A stretch of DNA of 64,000 nucleotides from Cognatiluteimonas weifangensis. Lineage in GTDB: Bacteria; Pseudomonadota; Gammaproteobacteria; Xanthomonadales; Xanthomonadaceae. The notes beneath the pieces were generated by a model, which saw nothing but the letters and a program-made list of their open reading frames with translations, searched no databases and was not told the origin of the DNA. Both the position numbers and the translations under genes were made by a program. The stretch is from NCBI RefSeq assembly GCF_003416885.1, contig NZ_QVPD01000002.1, positions 186,001-250,000 on the forward strand. The letters run 5' to 3'. Of this stretch, positions 36,781-46,243 are shown piece after piece; within the stretch, counting starts at the first letter, position 1; each line of letters begins with the position of its first letter.

Positions 36781-37421
36781 TGGCACGGATCAACCTGCTC
36801 CCGTGGCGCGCCGAACGGCGCAAGCTGCGCCAGAAGGAATTCCTCACCATGCTCGGCCTGTCGGCCGTTGCGGCTGTGGTGCTGGCGTTCCTGATCATCA
36901 GCTACTACAACGCCCAGATCAGCGGCCAGACCGAGCGCAACGGTTTCCTGCGCGACCAGATCACCCAGGTCGACGCCCAGATCAAGGAGATCGAGGCGCT
37001 CGACCAGAAGAAGGCCAAGCTGCTGGCGCGCAAGGACGTGATCGAGCAACTGCAGGCCAACCGCTCGCAGATGGTGCACCTGTTCGATTCGCTGGTGCGC
37101 ACGATCCCCGACGGCGTGATCCTGACCTCGATCAAGCAGGAGGGCGACAAGCTCACCCTCGAGGGGCGCTCGCAGTCCAACGCCCGGGTCAGCACCTACA
37201 TGCGCAACCTCGAAGGCTCCGGCTGGATGACCAAGCCCGACCTGTCGATCATCGAGGCCAAGGCGGGCGAACCCGGCCTGCCGTACACCTTCATGCTCAG
37301 CGTGATGCTGGCCAATCCGAACGCGCCCAAGGACACCGACGGCGACGGCGTGCCGGATGCCCCGGCCGCGCCCGCCACGCCGGCGCCGGCTGCGCCCGCA
37401 CAGGGAGGAGCCGCGCCGTGA
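36780..37421 (+). CDS. pilN: Type IV pilus assembly protein PilN
   Basis: A 213-residue bitopic inner-membrane protein. The N-terminal MARINLLPWRAERRK is the motif that binds the PilM groove. A TM helix spans about residues 22-42, followed by a periplasmic coiled coil and ferredoxin-like domain. The C-terminus is an Ala/Pro-rich tail (after residue 180) longer than in the E. coli-type proteins. It overlaps pilM and pilO. Confidence 0.95.
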
Positions 37422-38080
37422 GCCAGAAAAAGATGGCCCTGAAGGACCTGAGCTTCAACAACACCGGCGTGTGGCCGCGCGAGTACAAGCTCGGCTTCTG
37501 CGTGCTGATCGGCGTGGTGATCGTCGGCCTGGCCTGGTGGCTGTTCGTCCGCGACAAGACCGCCGAACTCGAGGGGCTGGAGCGGCAGGAATCGGAGCTG
37601 CGCGCCGAGTTCGAGACCAAGCAGGGGCGCGCCGCGAACCTCGAGCCGCTGAAGCTGCAGCTGGCGCAGATGGAGCAGCAGCTGCAGCAGATGCTGCGGC
37701 AGTTGCCGAGCAAGACTGAGATGCCCGACCTCATCGTCGACATCTCGCAGACCGCGCTCGCCACCGGCCTGTCCAACGAGCTGTTCCAGCCGGGTCCGGA
37801 AACGCCCAAGGAGTTCTACGCCGAGAAGCCCATCGCGCTGCGGATGGTCGGTACCTACCACCAGTTCGGCGCCTTCGTCAGCGGCGTGGCCTCGCTGCCG
37901 CGCGTGGTGATCCTGACCATGCACGACATCTCGCTGCAGCCCAAGAACAAGAGCACCGGTGGCGGCATCCGCGCCGACATCCCGCTGGAGCTGGCCGGTA
38001 CGGTCAAGACCTACCGCTACCTCGACGAGGAAGAGGCGGCCGAGCAGGAAAAGGCCGCAGGCGCGAAGGGGGGGCGCTGA
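37418..38080 (+). CDS. pilO: Type IV pilus assembly protein PilO
   Basis: A 220-residue partner of PilN in the alignment subcomplex. One TM helix (LGFCVLIGVVIVGLAWWLFV, near residues 27-46) is followed by a coiled coil (ELEGLERQESELRAEFETKQ) and a periplasmic domain with TYHQFGAFVSGVASLPRVV. GTG 37418 overlaps the pilN stop, with GGGAGG about eight bases upstream. It is followed by pilP after one base. Confidence 0.95.
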   Translation: MSQKKMALKDLSFNNTGVWPREYKLGFCVLIGVVIVGLAWWLFVRDKTAELEGLERQESELRAEFETKQGRAANLEPLKLQLAQMEQQLQQMLRQLPSKTEMPDLIVDISQTALATGLSNELFQPGPETPKEFYAEKPIALRMVGTYHQFGAFVSGVASLPRVVILTMHDISLQPKNKSTGGGIRADIPLELAGTVKTYRYLDEEEAAEQEKAAGAKGGR

Positions 38081-38081
38081 C

Positions 38082-38636
38082 ATGCACAAGCATCCGTTCG
38101 ACGCCGTTCCCCGCCTGGCCCGGCTCGCCCTGTTGCTGCTGCTCGCCGCCGTGCTCGGCGCCTGCGGCCGCAGCGTGACCAGTACCCCGGGCGACGCGCC
38201 CAACCTGGAAAAATGGGTCGCCGAGGTCAAGAACCGCCCCGCGCCGCCGCTGGACCCGCTGCCGGTGATGCAGCAGTTCGAGACCTTCGAATACGCCGCG
38301 CAGGCCCTGCGCGACCCCTTCAGCAACGCCTTCAGCGACCAGAGCAACGGCAGCGGTCCGCGTCCGGACCCCAACCGCCGCAAGCAGACGCTGGAACAGT
38401 TCCCGCTCGACAGCCTCGACATGGTCGGCACCATCGGCAGCGGCGCCGGCCTGGTCGCGCTGGTGATGGCGCCGGACAAGGTGACCTATCGGGTGCGGCC
38501 CGGCGTGTACCTGGGACAAAACGACGGCCGCGTGACTGCGGTATTCGACGACCGGATCGAACTGGTCGAACTGGTGCCCGATGGCGCGGGCGGCTGGCTG
38601 GAACGGCCGGCGTCGATCGCGCTCGAAGATCAATGA
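38082..38636 (+). CDS. pilP: Type IV pilus lipoprotein PilP
   Basis: A 184-residue inner-membrane lipoprotein. The signal peptide ends in the lipobox LGAC (Cys near residue 27). The C-terminal beta domain (LDSLDMVGTIGSGAGLVALVMAPDK) binds the PilQ periplasmic part. It connects the PilNO complex to the secretin. It lies 15 bases before pilQ. Confidence 0.95.
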   Translation: MHKHPFDAVPRLARLALLLLLAAVLGACGRSVTSTPGDAPNLEKWVAEVKNRPAPPLDPLPVMQQFETFEYAAQALRDPFSNAFSDQSNGSGPRPDPNRRKQTLEQFPLDSLDMVGTIGSGAGLVALVMAPDKVTYRVRPGVYLGQNDGRVTAVFDDRIELVELVPDGAGGWLERPASIALEDQ

Positions 38637-38651
38637 TTGGGGGATAGGACG

Positions 38652-40679
38652 ATGACCGTACTCAAAGCCACAAGCCTGCGGCCTGCCCGGCGCCCCCTGC
38701 CTTTGCGGGCGAGCGCATTCGGTCTCGCGGCGGGGCTGCTGGCCGCCTTCAGCGGCGTGCAGGCCACGCCGCAGCCATCCGCCGCCCCGGCGCTGGCCGC
38801 GGTCGCGCAGAGCGCGGCACCGGTCGCGGTCGATCCGGCCAGGCAGGTGCCCGGCGCGCTGAGCGTGTCCAACATCGACTTCAAGCGCGGCGACGGCGGT
38901 TCCGGCAAGCTGATCCTGCGCTTCAGCGGCGACGGCGCCACCCCGGACCTGCGCAACCAGGGCTCCTCCGTGGTCGTGGACGTCGGCAACGCCACGCTCC
39001 CGGCCGCGCTGCAGAAGCCGCTCAACGTCACCGACTTCGCCACCCCGGTGCAGCGGATCGACGCCAACCGTGCCGGCGACGGCACTCGGCTGGTGCTGAG
39101 CACCAGCGGCCCGTTCGAGTCGCTGGCCTACCAGACCGGACGCGACTACATCGTCGAGATCGTGCCGCGCGCGGCCGCGCCGGCGCGGGCGGTGGGCGCC
39201 ACCACGGCGATGGGCGCGACCGCATCCAGCAGCACGGCGCGCGCCTACAGCGGCCGCCCGGTGACCTTCAACTTCCAGGACGTGCCGGTACGCACCGTGC
39301 TGCAGCTGGTCGCCGAGGAGTCCAACCTCAACATCGTCGCCTCAGACTCGGTGACCGGCAACGTCACCCTGCGCCTGATCAACGTGCCGTGGGACCAGGC
39401 GCTGGACATCGTGCTGCAGGCCAAGGGCCTGGACAAGCGCCGCAGCGGCAACGTGGTATGGGTCGCGCCGCAGTCCGAGATCGCCAAGTACGAACAGGAC
39501 AAGGAAGACGCGCGGATCGCGATCGAGAACCGCGTCGAGATGATCACCGAATACATCCCGATCAGCTACGGCAACGCCGAGGACCTGGCCAAGCTGCTGA
39601 CCGACGAGGCCAAGAGCGGCGGCGGTGGCGGCACCGGCGGCGCGGCGGCCCAGAGTCGCGGCTTCCTGTCGCCGCGCGGCAGCATCAGCTTCGACCGTCG
39701 CACCAACACCTTGCTGGTGATCGACATCCCGCAGCGCGTGGAGGCGGTCAAGCAACTGGTGAACGAACTCGACAAGCCGGTCGACCAGGTGGTGATCGAG
39801 GCCCGCATCGTGATCGCCAACGAGTCGTTCGCGCGCGAACTGGGCGCACGCTTCGGCATCACCGGCAACAAGGACAACACCTACTTCGGCGGCAAGCTGG
39901 AGCAGAACTCGGTCAACCGCAACGCCGATGTCGCCGCGCAGATCGCCAACGACACGGCGATGGCGGCCTATCAAACGGCCTTGAACACCTGGAATGCCGG
40001 TGGTCAGGTCGGACCTGCTCCGGTGGCGCCGGTGCTGCAGCCCTCCTCCATCACCCGCAGCTTGATCACCAGCCTGCCCAGCACGCTTGCCGGCGGGACC
40101 GGCTCGCTGGCGCTGTCGATCCTCAACGCTGGCTACCTCCTCGACATCGAGCTGTCGGCGCTGCAGCAGGAAGGCCGCGGCGAGGTGATCTCCAACCCGC
40201 GCATCGTCACCAGCAACCAGAAGGAAGCGGTGATCACCCAGGGCGAGGAGATCGGCTACCTGACCCTGACCGGCGCCGGTACCGCCGGCGGCACCCAGGT
40301 GCCGCAGGTGCAGTTCAAGGACGCGGTGCTGGAGCTCAAGGTCACCCCGACCATCACCAACGACGGCCGCGTGTTCCTGAACATGGCGGTGAAGAAGGAC
40401 GAGGTCGCCGGCTTCGTCGACACCGGCGTCGGCCAGGTGCCGCGGATCGCCAAGCGCTCGGTCAACACCGCGGTGCTGATGGAGGACGGGCAGACCGTGG
40501 TCATCGGCGGCGTGTACGAGTTCAAGGACCAGCAGAGCATGTCCAAGGTGCCGTTCCTGGCGGACATCCCGGTGATCGGCAACCTGTTCAAGAAGCGCGG
40601 CCGCGAAAAGAGCAAGGCCGAGCTGCTGATCATGGTGACGCCGAAGGTGCTGCGGGTCGCGCAACGCCCGGCGCCCTGA
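38652..40679 (+). CDS. pilQ: Type IV pilus secretin PilQ
   Basis: A 675-residue outer-membrane secretin through which the pilus passes. A signal peptide (about residues 1-35) is followed by one AMIN domain (about 65-160; a single copy, fewer than in some pseudomonads), STN/N0 (VTFNFQDVPVRTVLQLVAEES), N1 (ITEYIPISYGNAEDLAKLL) and the secretin core (GEVISNPRIVTSNQKEAVITQGEEIGY). ATG 38652 was used; an in-frame TTG at 38637 would add five residues. A Gly-rich loop (SGGGGGTGG) follows N1. It ends the operon; a hairpin follows 20 bases later. Confidence 0.95.
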   Translation: MTVLKATSLRPARRPLPLRASAFGLAAGLLAAFSGVQATPQPSAAPALAAVAQSAAPVAVDPARQVPGALSVSNIDFKRGDGGSGKLILRFSGDGATPDLRNQGSSVVVDVGNATLPAALQKPLNVTDFATPVQRIDANRAGDGTRLVLSTSGPFESLAYQTGRDYIVEIVPRAAAPARAVGATTAMGATASSSTARAYSGRPVTFNFQDVPVRTVLQLVAEESNLNIVASDSVTGNVTLRLINVPWDQALDIVLQAKGLDKRRSGNVVWVAPQSEIAKYEQDKEDARIAIENRVEMITEYIPISYGNAEDLAKLLTDEAKSGGGGGTGGAAAQSRGFLSPRGSISFDRRTNTLLVIDIPQRVEAVKQLVNELDKPVDQVVIEARIVIANESFARELGARFGITGNKDNTYFGGKLEQNSVNRNADVAAQIANDTAMAAYQTALNTWNAGGQVGPAPVAPVLQPSSITRSLITSLPSTLAGGTGSLALSILNAGYLLDIELSALQQEGRGEVISNPRIVTSNQKEAVITQGEEIGYLTLTGAGTAGGTQVPQVQFKDAVLELKVTPTITNDGRVFLNMAVKKDEVAGFVDTGVGQVPRIAKRSVNTAVLMEDGQTVVIGGVYEFKDQQSMSKVPFLADIPVIGNLFKKRGREKSKAELLIMVTPKVLRVAQRPAP

Positions 40680-40699
40680 CGCCGCCGGCGATGCCACGC

Positions 40700-40721
40700 G
40701 AAGGGGCCGAACGGCCCCTTC
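40700..40721 (+). terminator. Hairpin terminator after pilQ
   Basis: GAAGGGGCC (40700-40708) pairs with GGCCCCTTC (40713-40721) around a GAAC tetraloop. The following bases are not T-rich, but position and stem strength suggest a terminator. Confidence 0.6.
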
Positions 40722-40838
40722 GTCGTGTCCGGGCATCGCTGGCGCCGGGCTGAATGCGGGCGCTCGCGCCTGAACCAAGCCGGCCTGCGTCGGTCAAACT
40801 GCACCCTGGCGCGTTTCGCGTCGCCGACCGCATTGCGA

Positions 40839-41831
40839 ATGGACAGCCGCAGCGACGATACCTCCCGCCTTCACGACGCGTTTTGCGCGTTGCGCACGGC
40901 CCTGACGGCCGAGATCGTCGGCCAGGCCGGGCTGATCGAGCGCCTGCTGATCGCCCTGCTCGCCGACGGCCACCTGCTGGTCGAGGGCGCGCCGGGGCTG
41001 GCCAAGACCAGCGCGATCCGCGCGCTCGCCGCGCGCCTGGAGGCGGACTTCGCCCGCGTCCAGTTCACCCCCGACCTGTTGCCGGCCGACCTCACCGGCA
41101 CCGAGGTCTGGCGCCCGCAGGACGGCCGCTTCGAATTCCAGCCCGGACCGATCTTCCATCCGGTGCTGCTGGCCGACGAGATCAACCGCGCCCCGGCCAA
41201 GGTGCAGTCGGCGCTGCTGGAGGCGATGGGCGAACGCCAGGTCACCGTCGGCCGCCACACCTATCCGCTGCCGCCGCTGTTCCTGGTGATGGCGACGCAG
41301 AATCCGATCGAGCAGGAAGGCACCTTCCCGCTGCCCGAGGCGCAGCTCGACCGCTTCCTGATGTACGTGCGCATCGGCTATCCCGAAGCCGCGGCCGAGG
41401 CCGAAATCCTGCGGCTGGCGCGCGAACGTGCGCGCGCGGCGGTGCGGCCCGCCGCCGCCGCGCCGCCGCGGATGCCGCTGGCCGACGTGTTCGCGGCGCG
41501 CGCGGCGGTGCTGGAGCTGCATGTCGCGCCGCAGCTGGAGCGTTACCTGATCGAGCTGGTGCTGGCCTCGCGCGATCCGGCGCGCTACGACGCGGCGCTG
41601 GCGCGCCGCATCGCCTGGGGCGCGAGCCCACGCGGCTCGATCGCGCTGGAGCGCTGCGCCCGCGCCCACGCCTGGCTGGCCGGACGCGATTACGTGACGC
41701 CGGAGGACGTCCGCGCGGTCGCGCCCGACGTGCTGCGTCATCGCGTCCTGCCCAGCTACGAGGCCACCGCCGAAGGCTGGGATGGCGAGAAGCTGGTCGC
41801 CGAGCTGCTCGACAGGGTGCCATTGCCTTGA
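40839..41831 (+). CDS. MoxR-family AAA+ ATPase
   Basis: A 330-residue MoxR ATPase thought to act as a chaperone with VWA proteins. Walker A is degenerate in the family's way (EGAPGLAKTSA), Walker B is LLADEINRAPAKVQSALLEAM and sensor 1 is MATQNPIEQEGTFPLPEAQLDRF. Met 40839 fits the usual N-terminus; earlier in-frame residues are unlike the family. It heads the MoxR-DUF58-DUF4381-VWA-VWA/TPR-BatD group, the Bat-type operon, which is linked to envelope stress or aerotolerance in some bacteria. Confidence 0.93.
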   Translation: MDSRSDDTSRLHDAFCALRTALTAEIVGQAGLIERLLIALLADGHLLVEGAPGLAKTSAIRALAARLEADFARVQFTPDLLPADLTGTEVWRPQDGRFEFQPGPIFHPVLLADEINRAPAKVQSALLEAMGERQVTVGRHTYPLPPLFLVMATQNPIEQEGTFPLPEAQLDRFLMYVRIGYPEAAAEAEILRLARERARAAVRPAAAAPPRMPLADVFAARAAVLELHVAPQLERYLIELVLASRDPARYDAALARRIAWGASPRGSIALERCARAHAWLAGRDYVTPEDVRAVAPDVLRHRVLPSYEATAEGWDGEKLVAELLDRVPLP

Positions 41832-41884
41832 ACCAAAGCGGGTGCGGAAGCGAAATCTTGTCGGCGGTCGCCAGTGCTTGCTCT

Positions 41885-42060
41885 CCTTCTCCCCGCGCGT
41901 GGCGGGGAGAAGGTGCCGAAGGCGGATGAGGGGCGCTTTGGGCGGAGAAACCCCGGCATTGAAGGTAAAGACATTGCACAGTGCGACCTTTTGACCATGC
42001 GGCCCTTTGACAGTCCGAGCCTGGGCTGCCCGACGGGCGCCGCTCCTGCAGGAATTACGA
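41885..42060. repeat. Short intergenic repeats between MoxR and DUF58 genes
   Basis: CCTTCTCCCCGC (41885-41896) and GCGGGGAGAAGG (41902-41913) form a 12-bp hairpin, followed by TGCCGAAGGCGGATGAGGGGC. Sequences of this form are common intergenic repeats in xanthomonads. The segment to 42060 (ACATTGCACAGTGCGACC, CGGGCGCCGCTCCTGCAGG) also looks repeat-derived. It separates two genes that are usually closely spaced. Confidence 0.65.
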
Positions 42061-42070
42061 ACCGATCCCG

Positions 42071-42973
42071 ATGCCTCACTCAGCTGCCAATGGCCTCATC
42101 CCCACGCTCGCCGAACTGCTGGCGCTGCGGGCGGCGGCGCAGGGCCGGCGGCCGCCGCGACGCGGTCGCCACGGCGTCGGCGGCCAGGCGTTGTCGCCGC
42201 TGCGCGGGCGCGGCATGGAATATGCCGAGTCGCGCGAATACGCCATCGGCGACGACGCCCGCCACATCGACTGGCGCCTGACCGCGCGCAGCGGCAAGCC
42301 GCATACCAAGCTGTTCCAGGCCGAGCGCGAGCGCTTGACGCTGCTCGTGGCCGATACCGCGCCGGCGCTGTATTTCGGCACCCGCGTGCGTTTCAAGTCG
42401 GTGCAGGCCGCGCGCGCCGGCGCGGTTGCGGCCTGGGCTGCAGTGCGCGACGGCGACCGCATCGCCGCCCTGCGCGGCAGCATGCGGGAAGCGCCGGTCG
42501 CGCCCGCTGCCGGCCCGCGCGGCGCATTGCGCGTGCTCGACGCGCTGGTGCGCTGGTATCGCGCGCCGCCGGGCGACGATGCCGGGCTGGCGCAGGCGCT
42601 GGAGCATGCGCGACGGCTGCTGCGGCCGGGCTCGCGACTGGTCGTGCTCGCCGATCCCGCCAGCGTCGCCGCCGTGCCGGCGCAGCGCTGGCCGGCGCTG
42701 GCGCTGCACAACGAGGTGATCGTGTTGCTGCTCAGCGATCCGCTGGAACGCGACCCCCCGCAGGCCAGCCTGCCGTTCCGGGCCGGCGGCCATCGCGTCG
42801 AACTGGATCTGGCGACCGCCGCGCAACGCCAGCGCTGGCGCGACACCTTCGTCGCACCGCTGGACGCAGCCCTGGCGCAATTGCCGGTGCGCGGCGTGCG
42901 CGTGCAGGCGCTCTCCAGCGAAGCGCCGAGCGACGCCTGGCTGCCGCTGCTGGGCCCGGCGCGGGCGGCGTGA
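42071..42973 (+). CDS. DUF58 domain protein
   Basis: A 300-residue soluble protein with the DUF58 core: GRGMEYAESREYAIGDDARHIDWRLTARSGKPHTKLFQAERE, then a VWA-like fold. Members act with MoxR ATPases, role not established. The start at 42071 has only a weak upstream AGGA, about 20 bases away, inside the repeat-derived leader, so it is tentative. Its stop overlaps the next start. Confidence 0.9.
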   Translation: MPHSAANGLIPTLAELLALRAAAQGRRPPRRGRHGVGGQALSPLRGRGMEYAESREYAIGDDARHIDWRLTARSGKPHTKLFQAERERLTLLVADTAPALYFGTRVRFKSVQAARAGAVAAWAAVRDGDRIAALRGSMREAPVAPAAGPRGALRVLDALVRWYRAPPGDDAGLAQALEHARRLLRPGSRLVVLADPASVAAVPAQRWPALALHNEVIVLLLSDPLERDPPQASLPFRAGGHRVELDLATAAQRQRWRDTFVAPLDAALAQLPVRGVRVQALSSEAPSDAWLPLLGPARAA

Positions 42974-43440
42974 CGCCGATGTTGCGGTCCGATCCGACGC
43001 TGGTCCTGCGCGACATCCACCAGCCCCCCGCGCCGCCGTGGTGGCCGCCTGCGCCGGGCTGGTGGATCGTCGCGGCGCTGTTGCTGCTCGCTGTCGCGAC
43101 CCTGGCCGGGTGGGCGTGGCGCCGGCAGCGCCGTCGGCGCGCGCTGCAACGCCTGTTCGACGACGCCGTGCGCGCCGCGGCGACGCCGGCGGCGCAGCTC
43201 GCCGCGATCTCCGAACTGCTGCGTCGCGCCGCGCGTCGCCGCGATCCGCAAGCGGACAGGCTGCAGGGCGAGGCCTGGCTGCGCTTCCTCGACGGCGACG
43301 GCAGACAGCCCCGGTTCGGCGACAAGGACGCGCGCTTGCTGCTCGACGGCGGTTTCCGTCCTGCGGTCGACGCCGCTGCGGTGGCCGCACTGCTGCCGCG
43401 AGCGCGCGCGTGCTTCCTGCAATGGATGGCGGCGCGATGA
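42970..43440 (+). CDS. DUF4381 domain protein
   Basis: A 156-residue membrane protein. A proline/tryptophan-rich start (LRDIHQPPAPPWWPPAPGWW) precedes one TM helix (IVAALLLLAVATLAGWAW), a basic cluster and a helical cytoplasmic domain (LAAISELLRRAARR, GEAWLRFLDGDGR). This is the DUF4381 layout of Bat-type operons. The start is GTG 42970, overlapping the DUF58 stop, or ATG 42979; the two are not distinguishable from sequence. Its stop overlaps the next ATG (43437-43440). Confidence 0.88.
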   Translation: MTPMLRSDPTLVLRDIHQPPAPPWWPPAPGWWIVAALLLLAVATLAGWAWRRQRRRRALQRLFDDAVRAAATPAAQLAAISELLRRAARRRDPQADRLQGEAWLRFLDGDGRQPRFGDKDARLLLDGGFRPAVDAAAVAALLPRARACFLQWMAAR

Positions 43441-44459
43441 ACGCGTGGCTGCCGCCGGACTTCGCCGGCTTCGCTTGGCCGTGGCTGCTGCTGGCGTTGC
43501 CGCTGCCGTGGCTGCTGCGCCGGCTGCTGCCGCCCGCGCGCAGCACTGCGGCGGCGTTGCAGGTGCCCTATGGCAGCCGCCTGGACGCCATTGTCGGCCG
43601 CACCGGGCCCGCGCGGAGCGCCGGGGTCGGCGTGCTGGCGTGGCTGGCCTGGGCGCTGCTGTGCGTGGCCGCGGCGCGACCGCAGCAGCTCGGGCCGCCG
43701 ATGGCGCCGCCGCAGGCCGGCCGCGACCTGTTGCTGGCGGTGGACCTGTCGGGCAGCATGAGCGACGAGGACATGGCGCTGGGCGGCCGCCGGGTCGACC
43801 GCCTGACCGCGGCCAAGGCGGTGCTGGCGGACTTCCTCGATCGCCGCGAAGGCGACCGCGTCGGCCTGATCGTGTTCGGGCAGAAGGCCTATGCGCTGAC
43901 GCCGATGACGCGGGACCTGGACTCGGTGCGCCAGCAGCTCGATGCCAGCGTGGTCGGCCTGGCCGGGCGCGAAACCGCGATCGGCGACGCCATCGGCCTG
44001 GCGGTCAAGCGCCTGGCCGCACCATCGGCGCAGCAACCCGTGCCGCGGGAACATGTCCTGATCCTGCTGACCGACGGCGTCAACACCGCCGGTGTGCTGG
44101 ATCCGCTCAAGGCCGCCGAACTCGCCCGCGACAACCACGTGCGCATCCACACCATCGCCTTCGGCGGCAGCGGCGGCGGCCTGTCGGTGTTCGGCCTGCC
44201 GATCCGGCTGCCCGGCGGCGGCGAGGACATCGACGAGGCCACGCTCGGGCGCATCGCCCAGCTCACCGGCGGCAAGCAATTCCGCGCCCGCGACACCGAG
44301 CAGCTTGCCGGCATCTATGCCGAGATCGATCGTCTGGAGCCGGTACGGCAAGCCGGCCGGCCGCTGCGTCCGCGGATCGAGCGCTATCCGTGGCCGCTGG
44401 CCGCCGCGCTGGCGCTCGGCCTGCTCGCGTTCGCCGTTCCACGGCGGGGGCGCGCATGA
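43437..44459 (+). CDS. VWA domain membrane protein (BatA-like)
   Basis: A 340-residue protein with TM helices near residues 10-30, 60-75 and at the C-terminus, flanking a von Willebrand A domain. The MIDAS motif is intact: DLSGSMS (DxSxS), with the supporting Thr and Asp in TPMTRDL and LLTDGVNTAG. It probably binds a divalent metal and a partner protein in the periplasm or at the membrane. Overlapping start and stop codons join it to the genes on both sides. Confidence 0.9.
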   Translation: MNAWLPPDFAGFAWPWLLLALPLPWLLRRLLPPARSTAAALQVPYGSRLDAIVGRTGPARSAGVGVLAWLAWALLCVAAARPQQLGPPMAPPQAGRDLLLAVDLSGSMSDEDMALGGRRVDRLTAAKAVLADFLDRREGDRVGLIVFGQKAYALTPMTRDLDSVRQQLDASVVGLAGRETAIGDAIGLAVKRLAAPSAQQPVPREHVLILLTDGVNTAGVLDPLKAAELARDNHVRIHTIAFGGSGGGLSVFGLPIRLPGGGEDIDEATLGRIAQLTGGKQFRARDTEQLAGIYAEIDRLEPVRQAGRPLRPRIERYPWPLAAALALGLLAFAVPRRGRA

Positions 44460-46243
44460 GCATGGATTTCCTCGCCGCATCGGCGGCCAGCCTCTCCGCG
44501 CTGCACTTCCTGCGCCCGCAATGGCTGTGGGCCTTGCTGGCGCTGCCGCTGCTGGCGTGGTGGTGGCGACGGCGGCGCCGGCAGCGGAGCGTGTGGCGCA
44601 GGGCGGTCGACCCGCATCTGCTGGCGCATCTGCTCGACCGTCCGGGCGCGCGCGCGGACGGCGGCGGGTGGCTGCTGCTGGCCGGCGCCGCGCTGGCGCT
44701 GTGCGCGCTGGCGGGCCCGTCCTGGCAGCGTGTCGAGCAGCCGCTGTGGCAGTCCCGGGCGCCGCTGGTGCTGGCGCTGGACCTGTCGGGCGCGGTCCTC
44801 GCCGACGACCTGCCGCCGTCGCGGCTGGCGCAGGCGCGGGCCAAGCTGGCGCGCCTGCTGCGCGCGCGCGGGGATGGCCAGGTCGGGCTGCTGGTCTTCG
44901 CCGACGATGCGTATACCGTCGCGCCGCTGACCGACGACACCGGTAACGTCGCGCTGTTCCTCGGCGCGCTGGCGCCGGACATCATGCCCACGTACGGCCA
45001 GCCCCTCGACGGCAGCCGCGCCGATCGCGCCATCGAACGCGCGGAGCAGTTGCTGCGCCAGGCCGGGTTCGACCGTGGCGACATCCTGCTGCTGACCGAC
45101 CACGCCGACGCAGACGCGCGCGCAGCGGCGGCCGCGGCGGCGCGCGCCGGCTATCGGGTGTCCGCGCTCGGACTCGGCACCGGCGCCGGCGCCGCCTATC
45201 GCGAGGGCGATGGCCGCATCGCGCAGGCCCGGCTGAATGCCGACGCCTTGCGCGCGCTCGCGACCGCAGGCGGCGGCGCCTATGCCGCGCTCGCCGCCGA
45301 CGACCGCGATCTCGCCGCGCTGCGCGTGCTGGATCCGCAATCGGCCGGCGCCCTCGCCGCGCACGGCGGGACCGCCTCCTTGTGGCGCGACCAGGGGTAC
45401 TGGTTGTTGTTGCCGCTGCTGTTGCTGGCCTCGTTCGCCTTCCGTCGTGGCGGCGCGCTGGCGGCGCTGCTGTTGTGCGTATGGTGGCCGCTGCAACCTG
45501 CGCATGCAGCCGGCAACGACTGGTGGCGGCGCCCCGACCAGCAGGTCCACCAGCGCCTCGAACAAGGCGCGCAGGCGTACCGCAGACAGGATTTCGCCGC
45601 CGCCGCAAAGCATTGGGAGGGTCTGCCCGGCGCCGACGCCGCCTACAACCGCGGCAACGCGCTGGCCCGGCAGGGTCGTTACGACGCGGCCCTCGCCGCC
45701 TACGACGCGGCCTTGCGACTGCAGCCGGACATGGCCGATGCAATCGCCAACCGGAAAGCCGTGGAGGCGGCGAGGAAGCGCCAGCCGCCGCCGGGAGCAC
45801 AGTCGGGCGACAAGCCCGGCAAGGACCAGCCCGCGCAAGCGGACGGGCAACGGCCGTCGCAGGACGGACAGCGGCCGGGCAGCGGCAAGGCGGACGCGAC
45901 CGCGCCGGGCGCAAGGCAGCCGCCGGCGCCGGCACCGCAATCCTCCCCGGGAGATAGCCGCACCGAGACCCGACCCGACAAGCCGGTGGACGCCCAAGCG
46001 CAGCGTGCCGCCGACGCTGCGCAACGCGCGCGCATGCAGCAGGCGTTGCGCGACGCCGGGCAGGCGAGGGGTGCGCAACAGGCGCAGGCGCAACGAGCCT
46101 CCGGGCGCGACGAAACCCCCGCGCAGCGCGAACGCCGGCTTGCCAACGAAGCCTGGCTGCGGCGTGTGCCGGACGATCCCGGCGGCCTGCTGCGCGCGCG
46201 CTTCCGGCTCGAGTACGAACGCCGCCGGCAAGGAGGCGACTGA
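44456..46243 (+). CDS. VWA and TPR membrane protein (BatB/BatC-like) with altered MIDAS
   Basis: A 595-residue fusion. The N-terminal half resembles BatB: two TM helices, then a VWA domain, with a third TM near residue 325 (GYWLLLPLLLLASFAFRR). A second hydrophobic segment and a TPR pair follow (HWEGLPGADAAYNRGNALARQGRYDAALAAYDAAL), then a long Q/P/G/D-rich disordered tail (about residues 440-590) ending in a basic segment. The MIDAS reads DLSGA, so the second serine is alanine; metal binding may be lost. ATG 44456 overlaps the upstream stop; ATG 44462 is an alternative. Confidence 0.88.
   Translation: MSMDFLAASAASLSALHFLRPQWLWALLALPLLAWWWRRRRRQRSVWRRAVDPHLLAHLLDRPGARADGGGWLLLAGAALALCALAGPSWQRVEQPLWQSRAPLVLALDLSGAVLADDLPPSRLAQARAKLARLLRARGDGQVGLLVFADDAYTVAPLTDDTGNVALFLGALAPDIMPTYGQPLDGSRADRAIERAEQLLRQAGFDRGDILLLTDHADADARAAAAAAARAGYRVSALGLGTGAGAAYREGDGRIAQARLNADALRALATAGGGAYAALAADDRDLAALRVLDPQSAGALAAHGGTASLWRDQGYWLLLPLLLLASFAFRRGGALAALLLCVWWPLQPAHAAGNDWWRRPDQQVHQRLEQGAQAYRRQDFAAAAKHWEGLPGADAAYNRGNALARQGRYDAALAAYDAALRLQPDMADAIANRKAVEAARKRQPPPGAQSGDKPGKDQPAQADGQRPSQDGQRPGSGKADATAPGARQPPAPAPQSSPGDSRTETRPDKPVDAQAQRAADAAQRARMQQALRDAGQARGAQQAQAQRASGRDETPAQRERRLANEAWLRRVPDDPGGLLRARFRLEYERRRQGGD

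Noticed and set aside
44456..46243. Frameshift or accidental fusion of BatB and BatC
   Set aside because: The frame is continuous with consistent composition and a TM link. Fusions of these parts are known in Bat-type operons.
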